Below, in pieces: positions 34,141 to 46,854 of a stretch of 64,000 nt of DNA. The notes beneath the pieces were generated by a model that worked only from the letters and a program-made list of their open reading frames with translations, was not told the DNA's origin and did not search any database. This DNA comes from Sipunculus nudus (taxonomy: Eukaryota; Annelida; Sipuncula; Golfingiida; Sipunculidae): contig CM049317.1 of the NCBI GenBank assembly GCA_026874595.1, positions 24,448,401 through 24,512,400 on the forward strand, in the 5' to 3' direction. A program made the translations under genes and the position numbers. The first letter of the stretch is position 1. Each line of letters opens with the position of its first letter.

Positions 34141-35700
34141 ATAAATGGCGGAGAATTGCGTTCATAAGAATGCAAATTTCTAGTTAATAATATTTTATCA
34201 ACTTAAGACGTACATGTTCATTATATTATTTTTACACTTTTATCCGAATATGATTCAAGTATTTTAGCATGGAGTCTTTGGTCAGTTACATAAAACATAA
34301 GAATCCCACAGATAAGATAACACTATGCACACGACAAAATCATGTGGTTTTATTCTGACATAACAAATTCACTTTAATTGAACCCTTCGTTTCGTGTTAT
34401 TTTCACCATGTTATTTTACTCTATTCAAGTAATTTTACTCTGAATATTAGATGGCATTCTGTAGAGCACAAACGCTTCCGCAAGTTGTCACCAAACTGCC
34501 GAAGTTACTTCAAGAATTAAATCGGAGATGCGTTATGTGGTGGTGATTTGTTTACTGCCATTGTACGTAGATAATAAATCCCTGTTTTCCTGAATCTGCA
34601 GGGAAAATCACTATGAAGCGATATATGGGCATCGGAGCGAGGGAATATTCAAGAATTATGTCAAGTTATTATGCGCTAGTGGGTATTTCTCCTAGAACCA
34701 TAATTGGATTTATCAACAGTGTTCCTAGGAATACGTCGTCACGTTGAACACGGGGAACGAACAAGCAAATTATGGGTGAAACATAACACTCCTTGGAATA
34801 GATTACGCATATTGAATTTTATAATTTAGTTTTAAGTGCTCTATATCATGAAGTGGAATCAACAAGACCAAGGAACTCCAACATCCATTGACACTTAATC
34901 ATAGCTTCCCCCTTTGTAAATAAAGTTAAGGTATGTAAAAAAAATTTCTGCGTGTCGTTAATGGCATTTTAATGATTCCCAGATGGAATGTCAGTTTTAA
35001 TACATCTATATGGATACTCGGAAACTTATAGTGTACTCCGTTCTGCGTCCAGTTCCAAGCCTAGGTTAATCTAATCTTACCGACAGTGCTTCTATCTGGC
35101 GGATCAGGTACCGACTTGACTAATGGAGTCGGCGTTAGTAGCTCTTCTCCAGAATTCCTTTAAACATAAAACGTTTACTTTACCGTAGGCTTGAGGAGTC
35201 TATGTCCAATGAGAATAATTTCATAAAACTGATGCCAGGGCTCCCATGTGTAGCAAATTTGCCCATGCTAACTTGTCCTTTTAGGAGAAATGCTTCGTAT
35301 GGCTCAGTGCCTCTCAGCCTCCTGTGTTGCTTTTATCTTCCAGTAACCACTGTACACACCGAGCCGGGTCTGCGAGTTTAACATTGCATCTCTTAAATAT
35401 CTCTATTTTTGTGTGATAGGAAATGTTTAAGAGACATTATCTAATGTCATTATATCATTTTTTGCTGAAAACACACAAGTTTTCTTTCAAAACTTTCCCG
35501 GCACATTTCTAGCTTCAATGCATTTGATACCCACGCTATCATGAATATGTAAACGGGATCCACGTGTGTATGTTAACCATAATAAAACTGTGCGATCATG
35601 CCCATGCACAACAACTCCAAAAGAAAGAGCAAACATTGCTAATGAAGATGTGTCAATTAAACTTGGTACACTATTGTACAGGGACAATACCCAAACAGAC
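34141..35700. other. No gene recognised
   Basis: AT-rich. At 35284 an acceptor-like TTGTCCTTTTAG precedes about 40 open codons (EKCFVWLSASQPP..), but no donor or partner exon is evident, so no exon is called. Confidence 0.3.
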
Positions 35701-35702
35701 CA

Positions 35703-36424
35703 ATTACTTACATATCCCATATTTTAATTTCCGGACCAGAGATCAGGTAAGAGTTTTTATGCTAGGCCTATTCCCCCATTGGTGATGAAGATATTCCAGA
35801 TAAACTAAGTAAATGGATTTGTGTGATAATGCCCATAGGTTAACTAGGTCGAGTTCGATTATAAGCAAAATCCACGCATATTTAATAAGATCTGAGGTCA
35901 ACAGACTATTAAATGGTGCTGCTGTGATAACATAGCAGGAATATAAATGATTCAGATGATACTCACTAGAAATATTAACCAATATAATATATCGGTTATC
36001 CTGATTCCTGAAAGAGTTTGTGCATATTTATAATTGAGATCCTAGGTCACAAGAAATATGACTATTACTTACAGATCCCATATTTTAATTTCCGGACCAG
36101 AGATCAGGTAAGAGTTTTTATGCTAGGCCTATTCCCCCATTGGTGATGAAGATATTCCAGATAAACTAAGTAAATGAATTTGTGTGATAATGCCCATAGG
36201 TTAACTAGGTCGAGTTCGATTATAAGCAAAATCCACGCATATTTAATAAGGTCTGAGGTCAACAGACTATTAAATGGTGCTGCTGTGATAACATAGCAGG
36301 AATATAAATGATTCAGATGATACTCACTAGAAATATAAACCAATATAATATATCGGTTATTCCTGATTCCTGAAAGAGTTTGTGCATATTTATAATTGAG
36401 ATCCTAGGTCACAAGAAATATGAC
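35703..36424. repeat. 361-bp tandem duplication, two near-identical units
   Basis: Unit 1 is 35703-36063 and unit 2 is 36064-36424, both starting ATTACTTACA. I count about five differences (CATATCCC/CAGATCCC, ATGGATTT/ATGAATTT, AAGATCT/AAGGTCT, ATATTAACC/ATATAAACC and one inserted T near 36361), so identity is about 98-99%. Each unit carries ATCAG|GTAAGAG, a consensus splice donor, 45 bp from its start. The 79-codon minus-strand frame in each unit is a by-product of the duplication. Confidence 0.95.
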
Positions 36425-36608
36425 GGGTATATTATGTACCCTTGCGGAGATCTTTGTTTTCTGGAAATGCCCCGTACTGGCGAGCTCCGTTAATTGTCCT
36501 CAGACGACTTGTCTTTACATTAGTTCTATCTTTTAATATCGTATATTTTACGTGGTTTATTGAAATAATATAGCAATATGAGTTGAAAGCTCAAGAATTG
36601 ATCCTTTA

Positions 36609-36742
36609 GTACAACCCGGAGGGGATAATTTTAATAGTGCGGAGTTAATCTGAAATAAGGTTCAGACTACCCCCGGGGTAATCTGAAATCTATTTCAGAG
36701 TAGGGTTACCTGAAATTTGGATAATCGGAAGCCTATATACAC
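36609..36742. mobile_element. Fold-back arm FB-4, solitary
   Basis: GGAGTTAATCTGAAATAAGG, TTCAGACTACCCCCGGGGTA, ATCTGAAATCTATTTCAGAG and a terminal CTATATACACCGGTTTC resemble FB-1. It is short and has no second arm. Confidence 0.5.
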
Positions 36743-36744
36743 CG

Positions 36745-38235
36745 GTTTCAATGTACCCTTGACTTCCACTCTAACGCTCACCATCTTAGCTGAAATTTAA
36801 TAAATACTGTAAAATTATCTCAAAACTACTGTTGATAATATTTAATTAAAAAAAAAATATTTCTAATGGAAAGTTTATAACAATCACTCTTATCATCTAA
36901 TCATTAAGATGTAGCTTTCGGAGAGAAAAAAATATTAATTGAATAAGTAAGTCATGCGTGAAAAACCCCTCATACGTATACATCCTCCGGCTAGATGGCG
37001 TTTCTACTCAAAACGAATCTCTTCCTGTTCTGATCTGTAGAACGGCCAGGACAATTTGTCTCAACTCTCTAGCTTCAAAAGCAATTTTTTTGGAAACACC
37101 TTCTGTGTACATTTCACATTTGCACATGCTGACAAATATTACGTAAAGTACTAACTACAAAAACATCCAGGTTGATGTTATTTGCCTTGAAATTTGTTTA
37201 TCCAAATTCTATAACATACTACATTACCCTCTATTTAGAAGCCCCGATGCATTGTGGCTGGCTATTTTTTATACCCATGAACCCTACCCAGCAGAGTGCA
37301 CTCCTGTGAGTCCGTGTCTAAGCTGTGTGTACAGACGTCATTGAAAGAGCTGTTGTTATTATTTGACCTGGACATTTCATATACCAAATTGACTTTGGCA
37401 GATCCGTGGGTCCCGAATCATTTTAATTATCCGGCGGATCAAATGTCAGTTTTCCTTTTATTAAGTTCATTATTTATTGTTAATTATTCTGTCTTAATTG
37501 GGTTTTGATTTCCATTAACACCATTATTATTAACAACATTAATGCAGAATTGAATTATCTCATGGAGGCAAATTTTATCTAATTTCAGGAGATACCAAAC
37601 TTGTCATCATATACATTAACATTTCGAATTAATGTTGCAATTAAGTGAAGCAATAGAGCCAATAAAAATACGTTTTAATTACAGTTGGCGGGATTATAAA
37701 TTTTTAGAAACATAAAACAATCTGGAATTTGTTAATTGAAGAAAGTGTGCAGTTACGGAACCCTCCTCAAATGATGTCTGTGTCAAGTCTTCGAATGAAA
37801 CGCAATGTAAACTGTTTTCCAACTCGTAGGAAAGAGGCGTTAAAATTTTATGAAAAACGTTGATTAAGAAAAGAACTTTAATTAACCTGACAATTAACAG
37901 ACCATTTAGAATTACATAAAACGGTTGTCTTTCCGCCAGTTTTGAAATTCGAACGCTTTAAGTCTTACGTTACTAATTTACAAGAGCAGCTCAGTGAATT
38001 TTGTGGTGTCAGATGCGAGAGTCCCGTCCATTAAATAAACTTTCTTATGAGAATTATAATTTTCAGGTTTAAAAGTTTTAATTTGTTAATCTATCTAGGT
38101 TTCTTGTCTTCTCAGTTTCAGAGAATAGACTCCATGATTAAATTCCTAATTATTGGCACAAGGTGCAGAAACGCTGGATTTGATGCATGCAGCATTTGAA
38201 ACGGCCTTTCCTTTAGATTCTGTTGACTGAAGCTT
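36745..38235. other. No gene recognised
   Basis: AT-rich. The frame 37296-37508 reads ..LTLADPWVPNHFNYPADQM.. and is slightly GC-richer around 37395-37445, but splice signals are weak and no family is recognised. Confidence 0.3.
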
Positions 38236-38239
38236 GGGT

Positions 38240-38660
38240 CTACCTTACCACGTTCATCTACGGTGTCTCTGATTTACCCACGGCCAGCATGAACAGAACA
38301 CCGATTGTTTCATGACGTTCGCGATCTTGTCACAGCACTATTTTTCGTTTACCTACGAGACTTAAACATTATATTTAGGCCCCCTTTCAGCCAAGTTCTG
38401 ACTACGTTCTCGCCACAGTACTGCCACGGGTATCCACGTTCAACTACGGCATTGTCGCCGCAGCGAAATATTAACGACGTTTTATACGGCATCCCACGGC
38501 AATGGGCCACGCTCTGGATTGAAAAGAGGATTTGCCGTGGCCTCGGTACCAAGAGGTGCACATCTGTCCAGTTCTCTTTGAATATTTCCCTCACGATCAC
38601 CCACATTCATTAACATTCTCCTACGTTTTCCTACGGTAAAGGCAACGTTCTACCATGTCC
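38240..38660. repeat. GC-rich patch with repeated CCACG/CTACGG motifs
   Basis: CCACGTTCATCTACGGTG, GCCACGGGTATCCACGTTCA, ACTACGGC, CCCACGGC, CCTACGTTTTCCTACGGTAA and similar words recur irregularly over 400 bp, suggesting a degenerate short repeat. Open frames of about 100 codons on both strands follow from the composition. No second locus in the window shares it. Confidence 0.35.
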
Positions 38661-39152
38661 TCCCCCGAGTATCAAGGACATGGTGATTGTAAGAAACCGT
38701 CATAAATGCGACGTAGGCTTTAACATAAATGCTGCATTATACAGTGACAAATATAAAATATACACTATTTAACGTTACTTGTGGATATTCCTGCAACAGA
38801 TTACCATAATGTTATATTATGAATGTAAATAAAAAGCAGCATACGCAAAGGTCACATATTAATTGAAAATAAAAATAAAAGTTTCTATACTAGTTATTAT
38901 GCTCCTTTCGGATGCAGTATAAACGAAAATTGTTACTTGTTATATTCTTGGGTCAACTTATATTTGGTACTGGAGAACAAGAATCAGTTTAATGCAAAAT
39001 TCCTTTTCATATTAAACCAACTGTTTGGTAAATTATGAAGCCTCGATTTATCTTCTCTTTGCAGAAAATGACGGGGATTCAAGTTTTCATTTGGCAAAAT
39101 AACAGTCCGCCTGTTTTGTGTTATGATCAACTCAAGTTTATGTGAAAACAGT

Positions 39153-39508
39153 AGCAGCGTTTCCATGTGCGCGTATATGCGTATGTGCGTACATGCGTGA
39201 AAAATCGCTCATATGATTTTGTAACTGGGGTGTTTCCATGTGTCCGTCAGCGTGTATGCTTATGTGCGTATATGGGTGAAAATCTCCACAGGAGCGATTT
39301 TCACGCATAAGATCTGCGTGAACTCAGTGATTCGAGTAAAATGACTTCATTTCACCATCTTTTTGTGGAAGGCCTGCTTGATCCACTGTGCGAATATATA
39401 CGTTTGCCAGTTCGAGCATATAAGCATATAGGCGCACATGGAAAAACACCTATTTTTTCTCAAGCATGTACGCACATACGCATGTACGTGCACATGGAAA
39501 CGCTGCTG
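39153..39508. mobile_element. MITE with nested inverted repeats
   Basis: The outer arms AGCAGCGTTTCCATGTGC (39153-39170) and GCACATGGAAACGCTGCT (39491-39508) are complementary, with the match continuing about 45 bp through ATGCGTATGTGCGTACATGC. A second inner pair, GGTGTTTCCATGTG at about 39229 and CACATGGAAAAACACC at about 39437, nests inside. No coding sequence. A related fragment lies near 22740. Confidence 0.75.
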
Positions 39509-39542
39509 GACAGGGACTGATATTGTTTCAAAGTTCTACAGC

Positions 39543-39562
39543 AAAAAAAAAAAAAAAAAAAA
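39543..39562. repeat. Poly-A tract
   Basis: About 20 consecutive A residues. It does not follow a recognisable retrotransposon. Confidence 0.85.
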
Positions 39563-39932
39563 ACATGCAAGTTCTTTAAGCTGCAGGAAATTTTGTCAAA
39601 TGAGAAATAAAATGTCTATCCGTGTTTTCGACTGATATTAGATACAAGCGAACCTTGATATTTAAAACCTCTTAAAGTGATTAAGGAACCTTATGAAACA
39701 GAAACAGTTGATCTGTTGGCGGCGGCGTTCGTGCATGTACAGACAAATGAACAAAAAGAAAAAGCTACTCAATTTAACTGTGTCGCATTTGGCGGCATCA
39801 TATTTCATAAGAGTGCTTCAGATATAACATAGGTTTCAATTTACAACAACCTCATATGAAATTTACGACGTCATGCAATAATGTTTTGTGACTTGCCACC
39901 AATTTAAGTCTATCATCTAGTTTGTTCCATAG

Positions 39933-40327
39933 TCGTATAGATGCCAGACCAGTAAATTGCTAAAAAATAATATATCAAGAGAAATTGCTAAAAACAAACC
40001 ACCTAAATATTATAATTCAGGATCAAGAAGAGCCCAGATAATTCACACACGGCTAAGAACACAGTGCAGTAATCTAAACCATGATTTATATAGAAGACAC
40101 TTATCAAACGATTCAAAATGCCAATGTGGATTCGAAACAGAAAACGCAGAACATTACCTACTGCAGTGTCACCTCCATGTCAACTCTAGAAGTAAACATC
40201 TCCCCCTAAATATACCTGTAGAAGAACTTCTTTATGGAAATCCCTATGCAAGTCACATCAGAAATGAAGAAATTTTTGAAGCAGTATCTTCATACATAGA
40301 AGACACAAAAAGGTTCAAAATATAATA
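39933..40327 (+). mobile_element. 3' end of a non-LTR retrotransposon (LINE) ORF2
   Basis: The frame is open from 39933, without an initiator, to TAA at about 40323-40325, giving about 130 residues. It contains the C-terminal signature of invertebrate LINE reverse transcriptases: a RAQIIHTRLRTQCSNLNHDL segment followed by RRHLSNDSKCQCG and a C-x-C-x8-H-x4-C finger (CQCGFETENAEHYLLQC). The endonuclease and the catalytic reverse-transcriptase part with its YxDD motif are absent, so this is a typical 5'-truncated copy. The surviving frame has no internal stop, suggesting a fairly young insertion. Assignment follows known bivalve endonuclease-reverse transcriptase proteins; the exact clade cannot be fixed from this end. 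Confidence 0.8.
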
Positions 40328-43300
40328 TTCCCCACCATATTTTTCCCTAAAACTGATATTCATAATTCAGTCATAAAATTAGTCCTAATATGCTAGGACC
40401 TGAAACAAAAATGAAACAAAAACAATTTTAAATACTTGTCTTCCAAATAATTAATTAAATTTAAAAAAAAGAACAAATGAACAATTTCTTCCATTCTTAC
40501 TAAGAAAATTTACAACTTGCCTTCACTTACCCAACATCCATACCACCCTACCTCACCTAAACTCACTCACATCCAAACACTCTGAATACTGCCATCGTAT
40601 ATTGTTAATGGAAACTTTCGGGAGAGAGTCGAGGTAAGCTTTAAGTAGCTTGCACTTAATCCCACTGATGCTTGTATTATGTGATTTATATGTGCATATT
40701 CAGTATCAATAAAATATCTAAAACAAAACGTGCCACCAATTATATGTTGTGTCATTATTCCTCGTTTTTATTTTCTTATATGTGTTCCTCTGAGATTCAT
40801 TGGTGCTACTTTCTTCCACCTCAATCAAAGAGCCGACATTTATATATAACCAGCGGTGTTTTTTACCCGTGCAACATGATCTCCGTGACCAGGCTTGTGA
40901 CATCCGGGTTTTAGTGTGTACACAACATTGAAGCCCCAACAGCGGTTTCCGGAAATTGGGAGAAAGAAACATGTCAGGATTCGAAATGGGCGAGGATAAC
41001 GACGCGAAATTACTCCTAGGACAGCGTCCCGCCGAGAATCTGTCTACGAAGAGAGATTGGAGGCAAGGTGACGTGTCTTAGCACAGCTAAGGGCGGTGTA
41101 AAGCATTTTTGCGACCACGTCAAAAACCGCAAATTTTAGTAGTATTTTGGGATCTGGACAAATATGTTACTTCTGTCTTTCGGGAGATTACATTCAACGA
41201 ATTTACTTAAATTTGGTTCACTGTTACACAAATTACTTACAAGAATGTCGGGGTGTGAGTTCAATATTGTTTACTCTAATATGATTGGCCAAAATCTGAG
41301 CCTATCTATAATCTCATTGGCTCTTATGTCGTCAGTCATCTTCTCCTAAAAATATGTTGACCGCACCCAGCGATACGAAGTCAGAACTTTTTATATGAAA
41401 TCACAAAGCAGTACAAATTGTCAAGGACAGTCACATAGTTTATCAAATATCATTATTAACACCATCCAAACCTATTATATGTTTTACAAAAGCTGTTATA
41501 TTTTAAAATAGAAATCTGCATGAAGAAATGAAGTAATTGCTAATCGATATGAAAGCATTACTACGATCAAGAGGACCAGTACATGATTTTGATTAAGTCT
41601 ATCTGCCCGAGGTGGTAAGAATGATCATTCCTTTAATTCTTAATTTAAATCCTAATTGAGCAGGACCGTTCTGACACGTTTAACTGGTTCCTACCACAAT
41701 ATTAAATAGGTGACAGGGGCCGCATGGCTAAAAAATAAGTGTTAATATCTCTTAAAGAATTCAATATAAAGTAATACACTACTGAATACTAAGTTCATAA
41801 TAAAATATTTAATCTGGATGTACCTCACTACCATGAAAGATAATGACGAAAAACAGTCATATAAAATAAAATGATGGATGCTCATGCAGATATAGTATGA
41901 ACTTATGCAACAGGTACTAGTATTCAGTTTACGGAACTGGCACACAATGCAGATTAAAAGACAACTCTGTGCGTTCTTTTGAGTTGTTTTTTTTTAACGG
42001 TTAAACAGCAGGTTAAAATAAAAGATGCTGAAAATATTAAGTCACAGGTGTTATTGGCAACCCTGCAGGGTTGTGTGTGTGTGTGTCAAAAGAAAGAAAG
42101 CTAGAGAGAGGAAAAGAGAGACATCTGTATGTGTAAGGATTTGACAAAACATGGTACCTCTGACAAATTGGGGGTGTTTTAAATGGCGTAACAGACTGTG
42201 AGGGAGCTTTACACATGACATTGGATTAACCAGGAGAAAATTGAACAGGGTTCAGGCATGCAGAGCTTTTGTTAGGAGAAAAATACACTTAAGTCATTCC
42301 TTAGGCTGTTCCGGGATAGTGACCATCTACCTACACTCCTTACGCAGCGGTTATATAAACTGCAGTCGTTCTAGATCCCCTTCGTTTTATCCGCTGCTTG
42401 GCACAGCAAGATTTCCCGGATTAAACCACCAGGGTTTGCGCAGAGCAAGCTGTTGTTATCAGGCAAATAAGAGTGTTTTATCCAGGTATTAAATCCGCTA
42501 AAAAATTTCAAACAGAGCAGCCGTTATACCGAAGGATAACTGGAAAGACTGCAGTATGTAACCACTGCGTGCATACCGTCTCCTATGTTACCTGCTGCAA
42601 AAAATGTAAGTTAGTTAAGCTACCTTTCCAGTTGCCTCCAAGGATTGAACATTTATTTATTTCTTAAATACAAACATATAACATTACAATTGTACCTACA
42701 CTATAACAATACCTGTGATTCATATAGTGTATAATTTGAAAGAGAAGCAAAAAATACTTAAACGATGTTTTAAAATTTTCCAATACATGGCATTATACAC
42801 AGTTTTTAGCTGGACATTATGAGATGCACAAACGATGGATTTCAAATATCATGATAGTATGATTATGAGGTTTTTAAAATATGCAACATTATATTTTAAC
42901 TTAAAAGAATACATAATTAGAAAATTAAGGGCCCTATATCAAGTCAATGTGAAAAGGCGTTTCACTTTCATATATACAGTTAATCTAGAATTTGAATATC
43001 TGGTGGCAAATTGTTTCATTCGAAATGCCATCAATAGGAAAATGAAGATTTGAAATGTTCTGCCTTTAGTTTAGGTCAAAGCAAATTACTATTAGTAATC
43101 TCTCCTCTTAGTTATAGATCCAATGTATCCGTGGGGCGCTGGTTAAAGAGGATGGTTTATGGCCATTAAATATTTAAATAATAAAACGAAAATTGTGAAA
43201 ATTAATGTACCATATCACGAGAATCACGAGATAAAATGGCTGTGGAGAGAATAAACCTTTACGGTGTTTTTTTCTGATGTATAATTGGAGGGTGGTCTAA

Positions 43301-43580
43301 GTCCGCTATATATAAATTCTCTTGTTTTCAAAAACATCTGGTTCTGCCAGAAACAGAAATCAATTGTTTGAGATTTCTGCTAGAATGCTCTCACTAGGGG
43401 ATCATCTTTTATTTCGTCCTCAGGAGAGCAGGGATCCATCCACAAAAGGCTCGATCTTCCGAGAAATAGCATGTCCAATTATGCATGTTAATTTATGAGA
43501 ATATATATGATTTGCTTAATAAAGGTGGTCCTCTCCTATATGGTAGGTATAATCGAATGAAGAATACACGGTTGGCTGGA
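40328..43580. other. No gene recognised
   Basis: AT-rich. The start is probably the LINE 3' UTR (A-rich to about 40470). 40860-41100 and 42240-42490 are somewhat GC-richer but lack paired splice sites or a recognisable product. A (TG)n run sits at about 42075. Confidence 0.35.
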
Positions 43581-43583
43581 TGC

Positions 43584-44002
43584 TAGGGCTGGGCACCGCC
43601 TACACTTACCGAATTTAAATATATTGCGATATGTGGAAGCTAGGCGATAAGTATAGCGACATTCATTTGACTGAATTAATAATAAACACATTTTTTTTTA
43701 ATTTTATATACAAATTATTAATATTATGACGATAATTAAGTCTTTATACCCTGTTGAATAAAATAAACGAGGCTTAAAATTTCCTACTTAACGTCTAATG
43801 ACACGGAAGCGGCTTACAAGTTAATCCTGTCTTTTATCCCATTCCCTTTAGACGTCTAAACTTGTAACAGACACATTTTTTGTACTTCTATAAATCAATA
43901 AAATGTCAAAAGTATCAATATTTGAAAACTGTAACGCGTTACACAAAATGCGAATCCCCGTATCGCGATATACCGACAAATCGATAATATCATGCACCCC
44001 TA
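43584..44002. mobile_element. hAT-like MITE, copy 2 (full length)
   Basis: The left end TAGGGCTGGGCACCGCC and the complement of the right end TAGGGGTGCATGATATT are imperfect terminal inverted repeats. The sub-terminal regions are rich in ATCGCGATAT/CGATAT words. 419 bp, no open frame. TAGGG(G/C)TG termini with GATATATCG interiors are typical of non-autonomous hAT elements in animals. Confidence 0.7.
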
Positions 44003-44473
44003 ATATTCATAATAAGGCCCCTATGAAACCTAATATTTGTATGGTATAAGCTATGCAATTAATTTTTCGAATATTAAATAATTCTGAAAATATTTTAATA
44101 AAATGATAAAATCTTGACTTACTGGAATATGATTTCATTATCTATAAATAAGTAATGAAATTATATGTTTACTCTGGAATATACAAAATATGAAATAATA
44201 AAATAAGATTCTTTGCTAGAATTTGAACTGGTAGCACCGAGAAAATAGGTGAGAACAATGTTTTGTTCTATAAGTGGATTAAGCTCTGACAGTTAAAAAA
44301 ATGACAGACAATACACTGGACGATGAGGGACAATCTTCTATTATTCAATGGAAACATCTTGTGCCCATAAAGATAATAGAGCCATTTCTTGCAGTCAATG
44401 TTATTTCTCCTAGTGTATTTTTTCAAGGCGACTTGCCTCAGCTAAAAAGAATGCCGTGCATATTTACAGTTGG
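44003..44473. other. No gene recognised
   Basis: AT-rich. A 63-codon ATG frame at 44301 (MTDNTLDDEGQ..) has no domain and runs into repeat F. Confidence 0.35.
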
Positions 44474-44665
44474 GAGGTATTGTGACGTGTGAACAAGGTT
44501 CAGGCAGTGGCAGATCGTGACCTCATCTAAAGACGGACAGTTTTTTCCATGTCTGGAGCAGGCTTAAACTTTAACACTGACAAAACGGAAGATAACAAAA
44601 CTTGGTTCAGTCACGCAGATTTTTGTGTTGACTATTTAAAAGATGGGAAAAGCAGATGAGCCAAT
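44474..44665 (+). repeat. Repeat F, copy 1 (partial)
   Basis: GAGGTATTGTGACGTGTG, CGTGACCTCATCTAAAGACG, TTTAACACTGACAAAACGGA, CACGCAGATTTTTGTGTTGA and AAAGATGGGAAAAGCAGATG are found in the same order at 47090-47280 and 47890-48090. Confidence 0.6.
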
Positions 44666-44805
44666 TAATTCTAAGTAAACAGTCTACTATAGTCCTGGGT
44701 TTCTGTATTAAAAATATGTGAATGTATTATAATACAGGTATATCTTGATCAAAAGAAGAATATGTTATTGCAATTAATACTCCCTACAACTCGTCAAAAG
44801 AAATC

Positions 44806-44996
44806 GAGGGGGCTGTCACTTTAAGGCTGTCAATAATCCTAGACCATTTGAATGTCTTAATATACAAAAGAAGCATTATTTTTTTCTTTAAAAAATCATT
44901 TTTAGGCATGTTAAAAAATATCGAAATTTGAAAACTGCATCGCGATACCCAATATGCGAACCGTCGATATATCGAAAATACTACACATGGGCCCTA
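44806..44996 (+). mobile_element. hAT-like MITE, copy 3 (truncated)
   Basis: Shares GGCTGTCACTTTAAGGCTGTC, a TATCGAAATTTGAAAACTGC block, GATATATCGAAAAT and a degraded end ACATGGGCCCTA with the 43.6 kb copy. The left part is missing. Confidence 0.55.
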
Positions 44997-45399
44997 ATGT
45001 TTTTTTATGCAGTCGTAATTCATGCACGAACGCCGGGACGTATTTTCTAGATCTGGCTGTGCTTCAAGACAGGACCCTTTCATCAGGTTGAGAACTTGTG
45101 TACAAGTAAACAAGAAATAGAGATGATTTTAGACGGGAAGAGTGGGCAGCCTTCCTTTTATGACTAAAAAAATCTTGGAACTTAAGCAATATTTATTAAT
45201 TCTCTATAATCCGCGCAGGATTCTGTCAAGCAGTTAGTCCAATGCACATTGCACCATTACTGTCTGATACATAAAAATTGTCAACACCACGTGCATCCCA
45301 TTCAATAGTCTGGAGCCTCGATATGAGCTCAACCTAACCGGAAGTCTTCTTGTCGCCGCTGAGAAATTCAGCATAAACTGACATCGCCGTGAAAAAGGT

Positions 45400-45468
45400 T
45401 TGCCAGCCGTTCAAAGAGACCTCGCGGCCCACAAGGCCCGTGGGTCGTATAGTTTGCCCACCACTCTT
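45400..45468 (-). mobile_element. hAT terminal fragment
   Basis: On the minus strand the segment begins AGTGGTGGGCAAACTATACG and continues GACCCACGGGCC..GGGCCGC. AGTGGTGGGCAAACT is the well-known type of end found on animal hAT transposons. The opposite end was not found. Confidence 0.45.
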
Positions 45469-45469
45469 T

Positions 45470-46850
45470 TTAATGAATAAGCATGTATAAATAAGAGGAT
45501 ACAACTAGGACCATTTTCAAATGCACAGCACTATTTAGTGATGCATGCATTTTTAAAATTAATCTGCATTAATTAGATTCCCCTATTACTTTAATTTTTC
45601 AGTTAATTTTTATATTTTTATAGATTTATATATAGCACAGACGTTGCAAGGGTTACATCATCTATGTTCTCCTTATTCAGTTTGCACCTAATATTTCGAA
45701 AAATGAAAATGATGTTGGTATCATGGTGAGAAAAAGATACGACTGAACCAATTTCAGAAACTCTGTATCCTAGGACTTACTGGTATATATATAGAGGCTA
45801 TCGACGATTCGCAATAGTATTAGCATCATATAGCAATTAATACTGATTTAAGGTGAGTCCAGTTAATGCTGTACACACAAAATGAGAGTAACTGGTACGA
45901 TCTGGACGTAACAACACATTTTGTAAAATTAACTTTATTTCATTTTATTTCATTTATTCTCCGTCTTCTGGCTACCTCATGATAAGTGTATTTATACAGG
46001 GCCAAAAACTTTATAGTTAGTAACCTAACCAAACACCAACCCCTCTATTGACACCATCAACACATAGTGGCCCCATACGTTTAATAGACGGATATTCGTG
46101 CAAATACTCCGGAAGCAGCGTCCTCAATTTACATATATTATGACAATAAAGGATATCATGCAGTTTAAAAAAAAAGTAACTGATAATGTGATATAATTTA
46201 TTATTGAGCAAAAGACATTCATGCTATGCTGGTTTTTATAAGTCAGCATCAAAATCAAATGGCAACCAGCCAGATGAAATAGCAATACATGATAATAACA
46301 AACTGTTTTAAAATTCTGTGGAGTGTTGACGTTATTAATTCTTTATTTTCAAAGAAGTCGTTGCATTAAGATCCAGATACTCATATCTTGGTGGCTTAAT
46401 AAAATCATATTGAATTTAATCAAAGGGTGTTTAGTTTGTAACAAACTGTGTTGCATTCCTATTCAGGAAGTAATGTTCTTTTTCCCATTACAACTGCATG
46501 AAATATTACACACAAACGTTTTTGTTTGTTTTATTTTTCAAGGTTCCTATTTAAAGGGACTGCAGTACACTCAGACTCCGCCCCTTCACAAAAGGTTTTA
46601 TTAGTTTTGAACACAGTCTATACATATCATACATACTCTAAGAAAATGTACAATTATTGTCTATTATTTAATTAAAATATCCCTAAAACATCCCTGACAT
46701 TTTGGTTTGATTATAGCTCAATATATGTATATCTGTTCATTTAGTCGCGAGTTCGAACATTTGTTAGTTGCAATTGCCTTAAACATCTTGTGTTCAACTG
46801 GAAGCATGGGGAATTATACCTAATATGATTGTGGTATTCCCCGAGATTGC
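45470..46850. other. No gene recognised
   Basis: AT-rich with frames of up to 93 codons on the plus strand (46323-46604) that have no domain or good start. A lone GTCGCGAGTTCGAACATTTG at about 46744 resembles a tRNA B-box but has no tRNA around it. Confidence 0.35.
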
Positions 46851-46854
46851 TTCA

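Noticed and set aside
35743-36343. Two nearly identical 79-codon minus-strand frames
   Set aside because: They reflect the 361-bp duplication, not two paralogous genes; no domain and no start context.
42241-42667. Overlapping 83- and 64-codon frames in a GC-richer patch
   Set aside because: No recognisable motif and no splice pair that joins them into one product.
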